Positions 36,931 through 45,513 of a stretch of DNA of 64,000 bases are shown piece by piece. Where the stretch lies: the NCBI GenBank assembly GCA_003280135.1, contig QCFW01000001.1:124001-188000 (forward strand), in the 5' to 3' direction. A program made the translations under genes and the position numbers. Origin of the DNA: Prochlorococcus sp. AG-363-N16 (lineage in GTDB: Bacteria; Cyanobacteriota; Cyanobacteriia; PCC-6307; Cyanobiaceae). The notes under the pieces are model-generated. The model was not told the origin of the DNA and ran no database searches. It saw only the letters and a program-made list of their open reading frames with translations. Position 1 is the stretch's first letter; each line of letters begins with the position of its first letter.

Positions 36931-37066
36931 GTTTTATCTGACTTTTCCGTATTTGTAGCTATCTTTTTAGTGTTTGTGCAATACATTAGAAAGGTTAAGA
37001 AACAAAATTATAATCTTGCTAGTACTTTTGATAGAATTAATTGGTTTTATTTACTTAATTGAACAA

Positions 37067-37573
37067 ATGAAGCAAATATGTCAAATTAATAGATTCAAAT
37101 TGATTATCAAATTGATATTTTCTTCTATATGTATTTTTCTTATTTTTTTCATTTCACCGGTCTATGCAGCTGCAGATTATGGTAAACAAACATTGGTTGG
37201 AGCGGACTTCTCTAATACTAATTTAGAAGGCGCAACTTTTTATTTGACTAATTTACAGGATGCAGATCTCTCAGGGAGTAATTTAAAAGGTGCGAGCTTT
37301 TTTGATGCCAAGCTAAAAGGAACAAATCTAAGCAATGCTAATCTCGAAAACACTACACTTGATTCAGCAATTTTCGATGGAGCGAATTTGACAAACGCAT
37401 ATTTAGCAGATTCCTTTGCATTTAATACTAAGTTTATAAATGTAATTATAGATGGTTCAGACTTTACAAATGTTTTACTAAATAACGAAGAATCTAATTA
37501 TTTATGCTCTATTGCAGATGGTATTAATCCAATAAGTAATAGACAGACAAAAGAAACTTTAGATTGCCTCTAG
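37067..37573 (+). CDS. Exported pentapeptide-repeat protein
   Basis: Translation from ATG 37067 gives 168 residues with a signal peptide ending in SPVYAAADYG, which suggests the thylakoid lumen or periplasm. The upstream frame from 36974 encodes another hydrophobic stretch and is probably not used. About 16 A(D/N)LxX-type repeats follow (GADFS NTNLE GATFY..., ending at SDFTNVLL), enough for four turns of a right-handed beta helix. A terminal Cys pair (NYLCSIADG and LDCL) could form a disulfide. Lumenal pentapeptide proteins are common in cyanobacteria; functions are unclear. Confidence 0.83.
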   Translation: MKQICQINRFKLIIKLIFSSICIFLIFFISPVYAAADYGKQTLVGADFSNTNLEGATFYLTNLQDADLSGSNLKGASFFDAKLKGTNLSNANLENTTLDSAIFDGANLTNAYLADSFAFNTKFINVIIDGSDFTNVLLNNEESNYLCSIADGINPISNRQTKETLDCL

Positions 37574-37980
37574 AAACATTTTTTAAGGATACTATATTTC
37601 TTCTTTCTGGATTTAGAAAAATAACCTATTGGCCAACCTAGTAAAGATAAGTGATTGATAAGTTCACTTGAGTAATCAAATTTAGATTGCTTAGGATTTG
37701 ATATGTATCCAATCTCTTTAAGAGTAATTGACAATAGCTTATATTCGCGCTCAGTTCCAAACCTTTTATCAACAAGATTATAACCTTTTTTATAGATACA
37801 AGAAAGAAATTCATTGCGGTTTTTGGCATAACCTATTTTAATTATTTCATCATTTTTATTATATAGAGTATAAATAATGCCAGAAGAAAGAGATGCGTTA
37901 GCTTGCTTATGGAATGTAAGTAATAAATTGGTTTTTTTTATTGGTTTAACTAAAGTTTTTTCAAATAACTGGTAATTCAT
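37570..37980 (-). CDS. GIY-YIG-like domain protein (136 aa)
   Basis: The soluble basic protein contains SGIIYTLYNKNDEIIKIGYAKNRNEF (33-58) followed by LVDKRFGTEREYKLLSITLKEIGY (69-92). This pattern matches the GIY-YIG nuclease fold, with YTL as the first strand, KIGYA as the second and Glu78 as the possible metal ligand. It resembles the membrane-fused protein at 14380 in layout but has no membrane helix. DNA or RNA binding is likely; catalysis is unproven. It overlaps the pentapeptide gene end by 4 bases, convergent. Confidence 0.6.
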   Translation of the reverse strand: MNYQLFEKTLVKPIKKTNLLLTFHKQANASLSSGIIYTLYNKNDEIIKIGYAKNRNEFLSCIYKKGYNLVDKRFGTEREYKLLSITLKEIGYISNPKQSKFDYSSELINHLSLLGWPIGYFSKSRKKKYSILKKCF

Positions 37981-37994
37981 AAGTATTCAAATAT

Positions 37995-38492
37995 TTATTT
38001 AGTTAAAGAGAGCTCGTAAGCTTCCCAAGTGTTATAAACCTCTGCAAGAGCAACTCTTTTTTTACATACGAGGTCATACCTTTCTACAGCTACTGGAGGG
38101 ATTGATCCATTGCTTTTCATTTCTCTAAGACCAATTTCTAAGCATTGCAAGGCAACACTTGATAGGTCTCTTCCTTCAGCAGCAGCCCAAGCTTTCATCA
38201 GGTAATTGAGACTTGAGGGAACTGATACTTGAAGCTTGTAGGTGTTTGGTGTGTTTAGCGATAAATCGTCGAGACTATTTTCTTTAATACTTATTTGATC
38301 TTTAATATTTCGTTTGAGGTCTTTCAGATTATTGCTTTGGGGAGTTGAAGTTCTTGAATTGAACTGGGTTTCTAATTCATAAATCTCTTTCTCAGAGCCT
38401 CTTATTGAATCTATTGCCCATAAAGAGATTTCTTCCTTGAAGGAAGTCTTTCTTAGCCACTCGTCCCTGGCTTCACCCCAGCTCTTTTTCAT
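37995..38492 (-). CDS. Conserved hypothetical with ribbon-helix-helix-like segment
   Basis: Using ATG 38492 the product has 165 residues (a GTG at 38546 would add 18). The N-terminal part (MKKSWGEARDEWLRKTSF) is helical. A polar linker follows, then TYKLQVSVPSSLNYLMKAWAAAEGRDLSSVALQCLEIGLREM, which reads as a strand-helix-helix DNA-binding unit of the CopG/RHH kind. If so, it could be a dimeric regulator. Family membership is uncertain. It lies 14 bases upstream of the GIY-YIG-like gene on the same strand, suggesting a two-gene unit. Confidence 0.65.
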   Translation of the reverse strand: MKKSWGEARDEWLRKTSFKEEISLWAIDSIRGSEKEIYELETQFNSRTSTPQSNNLKDLKRNIKDQISIKENSLDDLSLNTPNTYKLQVSVPSSLNYLMKAWAAAEGRDLSSVALQCLEIGLREMKSNGSIPPVAVERYDLVCKKRVALAEVYNTWEAYELSLTK

Positions 38493-38752
38493 GACTGAAA
38501 TTAAGTATTTATATACTAATTCAATCTGTATAGATTGTCTACCCACTCTGCATAGATTCTAGATCTACATTATTTTTGTGTCTGGTTTCAAGAATTGGTT
38601 GAGAAAGTTTTAATCGCTTAGGTTTTTTGAGCAATTCTGAGCTTAACGCAATTTCTAAATATGCTTTAGATCGGCCTTTCTAGGTTTTTATACTCACGAT
38701 TTACAAAGATATATTTTATATTTTCTTTGTATTTGGCTTTTTGTTTTTAGAG

Positions 38753-39712
38753 ATGGGTTTACGTTCTCTTGCTTTTGATATAAGTAAGCCAGTGGTAGCT
38801 GTAACCATGGCAAATGGAAAGCAAGGCAGGGGAGTGGTTAAACATTTAGCTAATTCTGGCCTCTTTTCTGTAAGAGCACTTGTTAGGAATCCTCAGAGTC
38901 AAAAGTCTATTGAATTATTGGGCTTACCAAATGTGGAAATTATTAAAGCTGACTTGTTGCATTTGGATAGTTTAATTAATGCCTTTGATGGAGCTTATGC
39001 AGTTTTTGGTAATACAACACCTACTAAAGGTTGGAGACTTTTTCGTGGCAGCATGGTCAGGGATTATGAAATGTCACAAGGGAGAAATTTAGTTCAAAGT
39101 ATAAAAAAGATGAGAGACAAGGGAAGCCTAAAGCATTTTGTCTTTAGTTCAATTTGCAAGTGTAAAGACCCTCTTCTTACAAATCCAGCTCCAGGGCATT
39201 TCTCTAGTAAATGGGATATAGAAGAATATATTAAATACAATGAATTGCAAGAGCTTACAACTATCCTAAGACCAGCAAGTTACTTTGAAAATTTTTACAC
39301 TACATTACCTTTAATTAGTATTGCTAACCAGTACTTCCCTGGAGTAGTTCATCCAGACAAGAAATGGCAAACTATTGCTGTAGAAGATGTTGGAATTTGG
39401 GCAAATGCAGTATTAAAGCAGCCCGAAAAGTTTATTGGTCAGGCTATTAACCTAGCGGGAGAAGAGTTGACAGGTAACCAAATGGCTAAGACCTTAGAAT
39501 CATTAAAATTCTCTAATCAAAAGAAGGTTACTTATTCCAAGCTTCCTCGCTTTTTAATAAGAATGATAGAACATGATATAGCTATTATGGCTAGCTGGAT
39601 AGAGAGATCTGGCTATGGTGCAAATGTAACCTATCTAAAAAAACTGGCTAAGGAAATTGATATTTCGATGACATCTTTTTCAACTTGGCTTAAACAAAAG
39701 TCATTAGCTTAA
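38753..39712 (+). CDS. NmrA-like NAD(P)-binding atypical SDR
   Basis: From ATG 38753 the product has 319 residues (a TTG at 38741 adds four). The cofactor motif is degenerate for SDRs: VVAVTMANGKQGRGVVKHL, followed by VRALVRNP and a D-rich IIKADLLHLDSL. HFVFSSICKCK and PASYFENFYTTLP are typical NmrA features. The YxxxK pair is not seen, so it may act as a redox sensor or an isoflavone-reductase-like enzyme rather than a classical dehydrogenase. It stands alone between divergent and convergent neighbours. Confidence 0.85.
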   Translation: MGLRSLAFDISKPVVAVTMANGKQGRGVVKHLANSGLFSVRALVRNPQSQKSIELLGLPNVEIIKADLLHLDSLINAFDGAYAVFGNTTPTKGWRLFRGSMVRDYEMSQGRNLVQSIKKMRDKGSLKHFVFSSICKCKDPLLTNPAPGHFSSKWDIEEYIKYNELQELTTILRPASYFENFYTTLPLISIANQYFPGVVHPDKKWQTIAVEDVGIWANAVLKQPEKFIGQAINLAGEELTGNQMAKTLESLKFSNQKKVTYSKLPRFLIRMIEHDIAIMASWIERSGYGANVTYLKKLAKEIDISMTSFSTWLKQKSLA

Positions 39713-39752
39713 TATAGATATCATTGTTAAAATCTTTTTATAGAAAGACTCT

Positions 39753-39908
39753 ATGCAAAAAGATGCTTTAGAAATTTTTATATTTTCTTTTATTTCTGTT
39801 AGCCTTCAGGTTTATTTGATTACCCAGACTATAAAATCACAAAATGATCAAGAGTTTAGAAATTTGTCTGGTTTCAAAGAGGAACTTGAGAAACTTTTTA
39901 GAAATTAA
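39753..39908 (+). CDS. Small single-span membrane protein (51 aa)
   Basis: The ATG at 39753 opens 51 codons (TAA at 39906-39908). The peptide has one hydrophobic helix (LEIFIFSFISVSLQVYLI, about 6-23) followed by a charged tail (KSQNDQEFRNLSGFKEEL). It lies 40 bases after the NmrA-like gene on the same strand. The composition is that of a real small membrane protein, but no ribosome site is obvious. Confidence 0.55.
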   Translation: MQKDALEIFIFSFISVSLQVYLITQTIKSQNDQEFRNLSGFKEELEKLFRN

Positions 39909-40002
39909 TTAACACAAAAAAAATTATTGTTATGTTGAATTTTGTCAAGAGATTTAATTCAAGGAATTTTCTTATTAGGCTTAAACAAGCTTATTTGAGA
40001 AA

Positions 40003-41460
40003 ATGCTTAAGAAAAGGGTTTTAGCTTACCTATCACTTTTTTTACTTGTAGGTGGAGGTTCTTTTGGCTATTTTTATACTCAAATATTAAACCCGCAAAA
40101 ATCAGTTGCTTATAAAAGGGCAAAAAAATTATTTGACCCTAATTTATATCTTTTGTATAGGCTGACAGACAGGATATTAGAAGCAAATCAGATTAAACGA
40201 CCAATAAGAGTTGCTGTCAGGAAAGGTAGTTTTTGTGATCAAAGTAATCCTGCTTGTGCTGCATCACAGGTGCTTCCAGATATTGATAAATCTACTAATT
40301 TTGATATCTGGGCGTCACAAGTTGTTAATACAATGGTTGGCAATCCTAATGCAGGTGCAACAAGCACAAGCGGTACTTTGTTTGTCAATGTGCCAATGCT
40401 TAAAGAACTAATGGGCAAGCCCACTCAATTGTCATGTGTAATAGCTCATGAACTGGCTCATATTACTCAAAATCATTCAGAGGCTGAGCAAAAAGAACGT
40501 TTGAAATATGACATGGAAGCAGCTCAAAGGATTTCATCAAGAGTTAAGCAACTACACGCTAATCAAAATACTGGTTATATGGCTTTAGCAATTCTTGGTG
40601 GAATGTCTGCTGCATATTCAGGAGACAATTCTTCTCTCAATACAATTTCAACTCAAATTCAATTTGATAGAATTGCTGCCCAAATGGCAGCTCCTGAAAT
40701 AGGTAAAGTAGCTTTAAATAATACTCCTGTAATTGGAGAAGCTATTAATCAAATGAAAGGACTTTCACCATCATATGTAAAGTCCGCTATGGCTAGTACA
40801 GATATTTACTTAAGGGATGCCACTTTAAAGTTAAAAGCATTTAATAGAGGACAGGAATATGAAGCAGACTTGCTAGGCCTTAGATATATAACCAAAGCTG
40901 GTTTTAGCCCACAAGCTTGTTTAAAGCTTTGGACGCAAACCATGCCACATGATCAAGACGAAATAATCGCTAGGCTTTTGCCTGATGGAACTAAGGATCC
41001 TGGGAAAGAAGAAGTTTCTATTTTCATAAATAAAGAGAAAAAAGAAGAAAATCTATCTAGAAGTTCTTGTGTTGGTTTAAAAGGCAAGGAAAAGATAAAA
41101 TGTAAAAGAAAAAAGAATTTTTGTGATCCATATGAAGAAGATTGCGAACCCTATAGCAATCGAGGATCCAATAGAAAAGAAAAACAAGTACCAGAAGATA
41201 TCATGGAATTACTTAGGACCCACCCAAGCCATGAAAAAAGAGCAAAAGCACTTAAAGATGAATTGGACAATAAAAAAGATGTATATTCTAAATTTAAACA
41301 AGAAGGTAAAGAAGCAAGAAAAGATATCTATATGAGAGACTGGAGTTATGATGAAGATAGTAATAGTGTTGTAATATCAGATATTCTAAAGCTCCCTAAA
41401 AATGTGGGCATAAAAGATAAAGGCATAACAGGAATAGATGTAGATGCTTTCCTTGATTAA
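40003..41460 (+). CDS. Membrane-anchored M48 family zinc metalloprotease
   Basis: The 485-residue protein has an N-terminal membrane anchor (YLSLFLLVGGGSFGYFYTQ), then the M48 catalytic domain with CVIAHELAHITQNH (H149, E150, H153) and the third ligand region NRGQEYEADLLGL (Glu287). The remaining 150 residues are charged and low in complexity with a Cys-rich patch (SCVGLKGKEKIKCKRKKNFC; DPYEEDCEPYS), which is unusual for M48. It probably degrades misfolded periplasmic or membrane proteins. A secreted small protein follows 20 bases later. Confidence 0.9.
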   Translation: MLKKRVLAYLSLFLLVGGGSFGYFYTQILNPQKSVAYKRAKKLFDPNLYLLYRLTDRILEANQIKRPIRVAVRKGSFCDQSNPACAASQVLPDIDKSTNFDIWASQVVNTMVGNPNAGATSTSGTLFVNVPMLKELMGKPTQLSCVIAHELAHITQNHSEAEQKERLKYDMEAAQRISSRVKQLHANQNTGYMALAILGGMSAAYSGDNSSLNTISTQIQFDRIAAQMAAPEIGKVALNNTPVIGEAINQMKGLSPSYVKSAMASTDIYLRDATLKLKAFNRGQEYEADLLGLRYITKAGFSPQACLKLWTQTMPHDQDEIIARLLPDGTKDPGKEEVSIFINKEKKEENLSRSSCVGLKGKEKIKCKRKKNFCDPYEEDCEPYSNRGSNRKEKQVPEDIMELLRTHPSHEKRAKALKDELDNKKDVYSKFKQEGKEARKDIYMRDWSYDEDSNSVVISDILKLPKNVGIKDKGITGIDVDAFLD

Positions 41461-41480
41461 AAATCATTATTTCTTTTACT

Positions 41481-41885
41481 ATGAAAAAACTTGTTCTTAT
41501 TTCATCAATAGGATTTCTCCTAACTTTCAATCCTACAGTTGTTAATGCTCACCAGTCTCATTATGAAGAGACTAACAACAAATATACTTTTCATGCTTGG
41601 TGGGAAGAGAAGGGGGAAAATTGTACTATTGTATTTGATTTTGATAATGAAAATAATTCTCCAACCTTGCAAGTAGACAAGGGAATTCCTATAATTAAAG
41701 ATCAAATACTGGAAGTTTTCAGGGAGGTGAAGTCTAAAGTTGGATTATTTGGCTCAAAAAAATATATTTATCACATAACTTATAAAGATATGAATTTGAA
41801 AGTATCAACTTCTAAGATCATATTTGTAAATAAGTATGCAAGTAGGGATTTTCAAGCAGCATTAGAAGAATTTGGTATTTTTTAA
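41481..41885 (+). CDS. Small exported protein, unknown
   Basis: The 134-residue protein has a clear signal peptide (KKLVLISSIGFLLTFNPTVVNA, cleavage predicted near residue 23). The mature domain starts HQSHYEETNNKYTFHAW and reads as beta-rich (GENCTIVFDFDNENN; KYIYHITYKDMNLKVSTSK). A single Cys follows cleavage. It is 20 bases downstream of the M48 protease and likely cotranscribed, perhaps as a substrate or partner, though this is only context. Confidence 0.72.
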   Translation: MKKLVLISSIGFLLTFNPTVVNAHQSHYEETNNKYTFHAWWEEKGENCTIVFDFDNENNSPTLQVDKGIPIIKDQILEVFREVKSKVGLFGSKKYIYHITYKDMNLKVSTSKIIFVNKYASRDFQAALEEFGIF

Positions 41886-42105
41886 CTCATGATTTACTTA
41901 ACCTGGTACTAAATCAGTTAGCGAGATTTGCCTGCTTTGCAAAATTAGTGTCTGGGTTTTGATCCTGTTTCGAGGAATTTAGAAATTTTTATTAATTGCT
42001 TGATCTCCAGAATTTTGTTTGCATCAAGCGTGTTTAATCTTTTTGCAATTATTGCCTTTCTTCTAAGAAAGCTTTAAGTAGAAGGAACTTATTGCAATTT
42101 AGGAA
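41886..42105. other. Intergenic region with a start-less open frame
   Basis: The 220 bases between the exported-protein gene and tRNA-Ser hold no standard gene. On the minus strand 42073-41945 is open for 42 sense codons reading like protein (SFLRRKAIIAKRLNTLDANK, then EIKQLIKISKFLETGSKPRH) but has no ATG, GTG or TTG. It may be a decayed gene fragment. It lies directly downstream of tRNA-Ser in that strand. Confidence 0.3.
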
Positions 42106-42190
42106 CGGAGGGGGTGGGATTCGAACCCACGGATGCTCTCACATCGCTGGTTTTCAAGACCAGAGCCATCAACCACTCGACCACCCCTCC
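42106..42190 (-). tRNA. tRNA-Ser (anticodon UGA)
   Basis: The reverse complement starts GGAGGGGTGGTCGAGTGG and ends in TTCGAATCCCACCCCCTCCG, 85 bases with discriminator G. The acceptor stem pairs GGAGGGG with CCCCTCC. The anticodon stem CTGGT/ACCAG closes the loop CTTGAAA, with anticodon TGA (forward TCA at 42154-42156). A long variable arm follows, as expected for class II tRNA-Ser. The 3' CCA is not encoded. Confidence 0.97.
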
Positions 42191-42363
42191 AAACTTACAG
42201 CCAAGAGCTGCACTTCTTATAGTAGCAATTTTAATGAGTGTTATAGCTTTTGAGAAATTGAAACCTTGTTTTGGAATTTAAAGAAAAAGGTTTCAGGCAA
42301 TTAGTAAAACCATTAGATCAGTGAATTTTATGCCATAATTTCATCAATCAGATTATTTGTTTC

Positions 42364-42552
42364 ATGGCTAAAAGCGACCAGTCAAGATTCCTAGGCGATC
42401 TTCCTATGGAAGGAAAGATATCTGAAAAAGAGAAAATTCGTTATATCTCACATTTAATGTTTTTCATTGGATGTGCTTTGTTCTCTTTTGGCATCTGGGC
42501 GCTTTCTGGATTCACCTCATCAACAGGTGCTTCTGGTCCATTTCCTTTCTAG
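42364..42552 (+). CDS. Small single-span membrane protein (62 aa)
   Basis: The protein has a charged N-terminal half (SRFLGDLPMEGKISEKEKIRY), one membrane helix (ISHLMFFIGCALFSFGIWAL, about 28-47) and a Gly/Ser/Phe-rich tail (SSTGASGPFPF). It resembles small thylakoid subunits in layout but lacks the ExxNGR motif of high-light-inducible proteins. It is probably a conserved picocyanobacterial membrane protein of unknown function. The ATG start is clear. Confidence 0.75.
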   Translation: MAKSDQSRFLGDLPMEGKISEKEKIRYISHLMFFIGCALFSFGIWALSGFTSSTGASGPFPF

Positions 42553-42610
42553 ATAAGCTGACCTTGCTGCCTCAACCAAATATATTGTTTAAGAATTAGT
42601 CTTTAAATAC

Positions 42611-42865
42611 TTATTTGCTGCTTAGTTTATTATCTCTATCTTTTATAAGAGTTTCAAACCATTTTGATGCTGTTGCTCTAGAAATTGATCTGTTTCGTAA
42701 TAGTTCTGATATCACTGAATAAAGAGGCAGATCTTTCACCTTAGAATTAAACCATTCCTCAAATTCAAGTATTTCTTCTTGAGTTTTACATGACCTTAGT
42801 TGATCAATTATTGCATCATGGGCATTTCTACTCATGACGCTAAAGCTTCTTGGGGCTGTGGTCAT
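42611..42865 (-). CDS. Conserved hypothetical helical protein (84 aa)
   Basis: The soluble helical protein contains SRNAHDAIIDQLRSCKTQEEILEFEEWF and then SVISELLRNRSISRATASKWFETLIKD, the latter resembling a small helix-turn-helix or wHTH element. No known family is recognised. It is separated from the small membrane gene (convergent, 58 bases) and from nrdJ (on the same strand, 163 bases downstream of its stop). Confidence 0.72.
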   Translation of the reverse strand: MTTAPRSFSVMSRNAHDAIIDQLRSCKTQEEILEFEEWFNSKVKDLPLYSVISELLRNRSISRATASKWFETLIKDRDNKLSSK

Positions 42866-43028
42866 TATTTTTATAGAGCAGGATTAACTCTTAATTAACA
42901 ATTAGCTCTAATTGGTCAAAATGCCAATAGATTTTCTGATCCCATACTTATTTCTTGAAATTTTTTAACCTATCAATCTTTCAGTTTCTCGTTACTTATT
43001 AGCTTGAAGCGGTCTTTAATATTTATTT

Positions 43029-45401
43029 CTAATTAGGCTTTGCCAGAGGAAGTAAGCATTTATCTGAATCACAGCCGGCTGGACCTGCTTCTGTTAGTTC
43101 CCCAAGGTCGTATCTACTAAGAGCTTCAAAGAAATTATCACTGACTCTTCTTTTGAGGACTTCTGCCTGTAAGGCTTGATATTTTTTTTCGTCTATTGGT
43201 TCAAAGGGAAGCCTTGGGAATGTTGCATTAGCATCAAACCTTGCAAGGAGTGCTGCAGAGATATATCCTTCATTATTTTCTATAGCTTTATAAATAGCTT
43301 GAGATAAAGGTTCAATTTCATTTTCTCGAAATTCAATGGTTGCTGAAGTGTTGTGTGATGTGTAATGAGTTTGGACTTGCATATAGAAGTCAAACTGTGC
43401 AAGAGCTGAAAAATTGTTTATTTCAATTTCATCTGCTCCAGGTATATTTGCCCAGCTAACTTCAGTGGGTATCTCAACTAGCCATTCAGTACATCTAGGA
43501 TCAAATGGATCATCTAGAAGACGTCCTGTATCGTCTTTGTCTGATTGAGATGGCACTATTGTGTAGCCATAATCCATGCAGGCCATTGCAACAGGATCAT
43601 TTTTCCTAAAAGTAATTCTTCTTATAAATCTTTGGGCTTTGGGTGGATGCCACCCTGGAGCTGCTCCGGTTAATAAACTTTTTGTTCCAGCTGGTTGGAC
43701 TGTTGTGCATCTATTTGGGCGCCTTAAATTATGTTTGTCGCAATATTCCCATACAGTCTCATCTACGGTTTTTTTCCAACGCTTTAAATAATCTGATTCT
43801 AGTTTTTTATATCTCTTTCCTTCCTCGGTATTTGGTCTTCCTTCTTCCCACCATTTTAACCAAGGGGTTCCAAATGCATGTACAAAAAAGTCAAATAAAC
43901 CGGTGAAGCTAACTCCAACTATTGGATCTAATGAGCGACTTTTTCTATAACGATCAACCTCAAATGAATGATTAAGTAGGCATGCTACAGATAAGCCAGC
44001 AGCTTTGAATGCATCAAATTGCGATTTTTTATCGGAGGGATGAATTTGATTTAAATGAACTTCAGCAAGATTGCAGTGGAAATCAGTTCCTATGATTTCT
44101 CCACAGGGATTAAGGCCATATCTGCTAAGACGATGATTTAATTCATATTCATCTATCGGACCAAACTTGTTTTGTAACCATTCAGCAGCTTTATCGCTTC
44201 CTTGCGAGGAATAAATATCTATAAATTGTTCATGTTGTTCTTTGCTAGTCAGGAGGTCTGAATTTGAGCGAGCAAGAGCCTCTGGTGCAAACTGAATCGC
44301 ACCTTCTCCTGAATGAAATTGCTTAGTTACAGCTTCTTTTAATACTTCTAGGCTAGGACGTGAGTGGTAGACCCGTGTATGGTTAGCCATTCTAAGGGCA
44401 TCTTTTTCTGGATCAATACACCAATTACCTTCAGAATCTTGTTTCCATAAATTCTCTTTAGCTCCAGCAGCAATTGAATCCTGTGAGGAGAACTGTCGCA
44501 TTCCTGCACTTCTTCGAATGTTACCTGCAACAATCGTTACAGCTGCTTCATCAATAAGAAGACAGCATTCAATAGAATTTAATTTACGTCCTTTTTGCCT
44601 AAATAAGCCAAGAAAATCCCACTTAGATCTTTTACCTAGTGCTCTGGAAAGAATATTTACCACACGTGGATATAAATCTTTTAGTTTTACAGGATTTGCC
44701 ATCCCCCCAAATCCTTTGAGTGATTCTCCAGCAGGCCTTACATCAGTCAGATCAATTTTTACATGAACTGTTCTGCCTTTGAATTTGGGATTACTACTTA
44801 ATTCAAGTAGAAGTTGATAACTGTCTACCCAGCCTCTACGACTGTCTCCAACTTTTATCAATACATTGTTGCCTTCAATTTTAGAGGTTGTTGTTTCGCT
44901 TCTTTCTTCGGCTTTTGTTATTCCAATATCTGATACCGAGGAGATTTTTATTGGATTAAGTATAGTTGGAAGTTTTTCAATGAAATGAGGTTCGATTATT
45001 GCTCCTGTTCCGCATCCCATCATGGCTAGATCCATCATTAAGCCAAATGCTTCCCAATCAACAAGATTTGTAGAGGTACAGTTATATGAACCAGAGAAAT
45101 TCTTCTCTTTATTAATCCAGTCTGTACCGCCTATCCATAGCCACCTCCCTGAAGGGAGTGCTTTCTTCTCTGTTTGCATTCGAGCCATTAATTCAAGCTC
45201 TTCAGAAGTAAGACTTCCTAATTGTTTTAATCCTTCTAGATTTCTTGAACTGACTTCAGACCAGCTCTCTCTACCTGAAGTGTTTTTTCTACTGTAAGTC
45301 CTATAAAAGACTGGATTGGCTGCAGGAGCAGTAGCAGGAAAATCATCCTTTTTAGAGGTTTCAACTGATTTAGCTGAACTATTGCTGGTTGTAATGCTCA
45401 A
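43029..45401 (-). CDS. nrdJ: Adenosylcobalamin-dependent class II ribonucleotide reductase
   Basis: The 790-residue single-chain enzyme has the redox cysteine in SYNCTSTNLVD (Cys108), the active-site motif GLNPCGEIIGTDFHC (N431, C433, E435, C443) and a C-terminal CDSDKC pair that re-reduces the active-site disulfide. No NrdA/NrdB R2 partner is needed. It makes deoxynucleotides for DNA synthesis with coenzyme B12, avoiding iron and oxygen dependence. The start is TTG 45401, divergent from a methyltransferase across about 110 bases, too short for a B12 riboswitch, and none is seen. Confidence 0.95.
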   Translation of the reverse strand: MSITTSNSSAKSVETSKKDDFPATAPAANPVFYRTYSRKNTSGRESWSEVSSRNLEGLKQLGSLTSEELELMARMQTEKKALPSGRWLWIGGTDWINKEKNFSGSYNCTSTNLVDWEAFGLMMDLAMMGCGTGAIIEPHFIEKLPTILNPIKISSVSDIGITKAEERSETTTSKIEGNNVLIKVGDSRRGWVDSYQLLLELSSNPKFKGRTVHVKIDLTDVRPAGESLKGFGGMANPVKLKDLYPRVVNILSRALGKRSKWDFLGLFRQKGRKLNSIECCLLIDEAAVTIVAGNIRRSAGMRQFSSQDSIAAGAKENLWKQDSEGNWCIDPEKDALRMANHTRVYHSRPSLEVLKEAVTKQFHSGEGAIQFAPEALARSNSDLLTSKEQHEQFIDIYSSQGSDKAAEWLQNKFGPIDEYELNHRLSRYGLNPCGEIIGTDFHCNLAEVHLNQIHPSDKKSQFDAFKAAGLSVACLLNHSFEVDRYRKSRSLDPIVGVSFTGLFDFFVHAFGTPWLKWWEEGRPNTEEGKRYKKLESDYLKRWKKTVDETVWEYCDKHNLRRPNRCTTVQPAGTKSLLTGAAPGWHPPKAQRFIRRITFRKNDPVAMACMDYGYTIVPSQSDKDDTGRLLDDPFDPRCTEWLVEIPTEVSWANIPGADEIEINNFSALAQFDFYMQVQTHYTSHNTSATIEFRENEIEPLSQAIYKAIENNEGYISAALLARFDANATFPRLPFEPIDEKKYQALQAEVLKRRVSDNFFEALSRYDLGELTEAGPAGCDSDKCLLPLAKPN

Positions 45402-45513
45402 GTTTTTTGTCCGGTTAGTAACAGCAGACTAACGCCACTAATAGCGTCGGCAACTTTTTTTAACACCATTCACAGTGTATACGTCAGAATATAGATACTT
45501 CTTTAACTTCTTG

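Noticed and set aside
42106-42190. Integration site at the tRNA-Ser 3' end
   Set aside because: No direct repeat of the tRNA end and no integrase gene are visible on either side.
45402-45513. Cobalamin riboswitch upstream of nrdJ
   Set aside because: The gap is only about 110 bases and shared by a divergent gene; no B12-box-like sequence was found.
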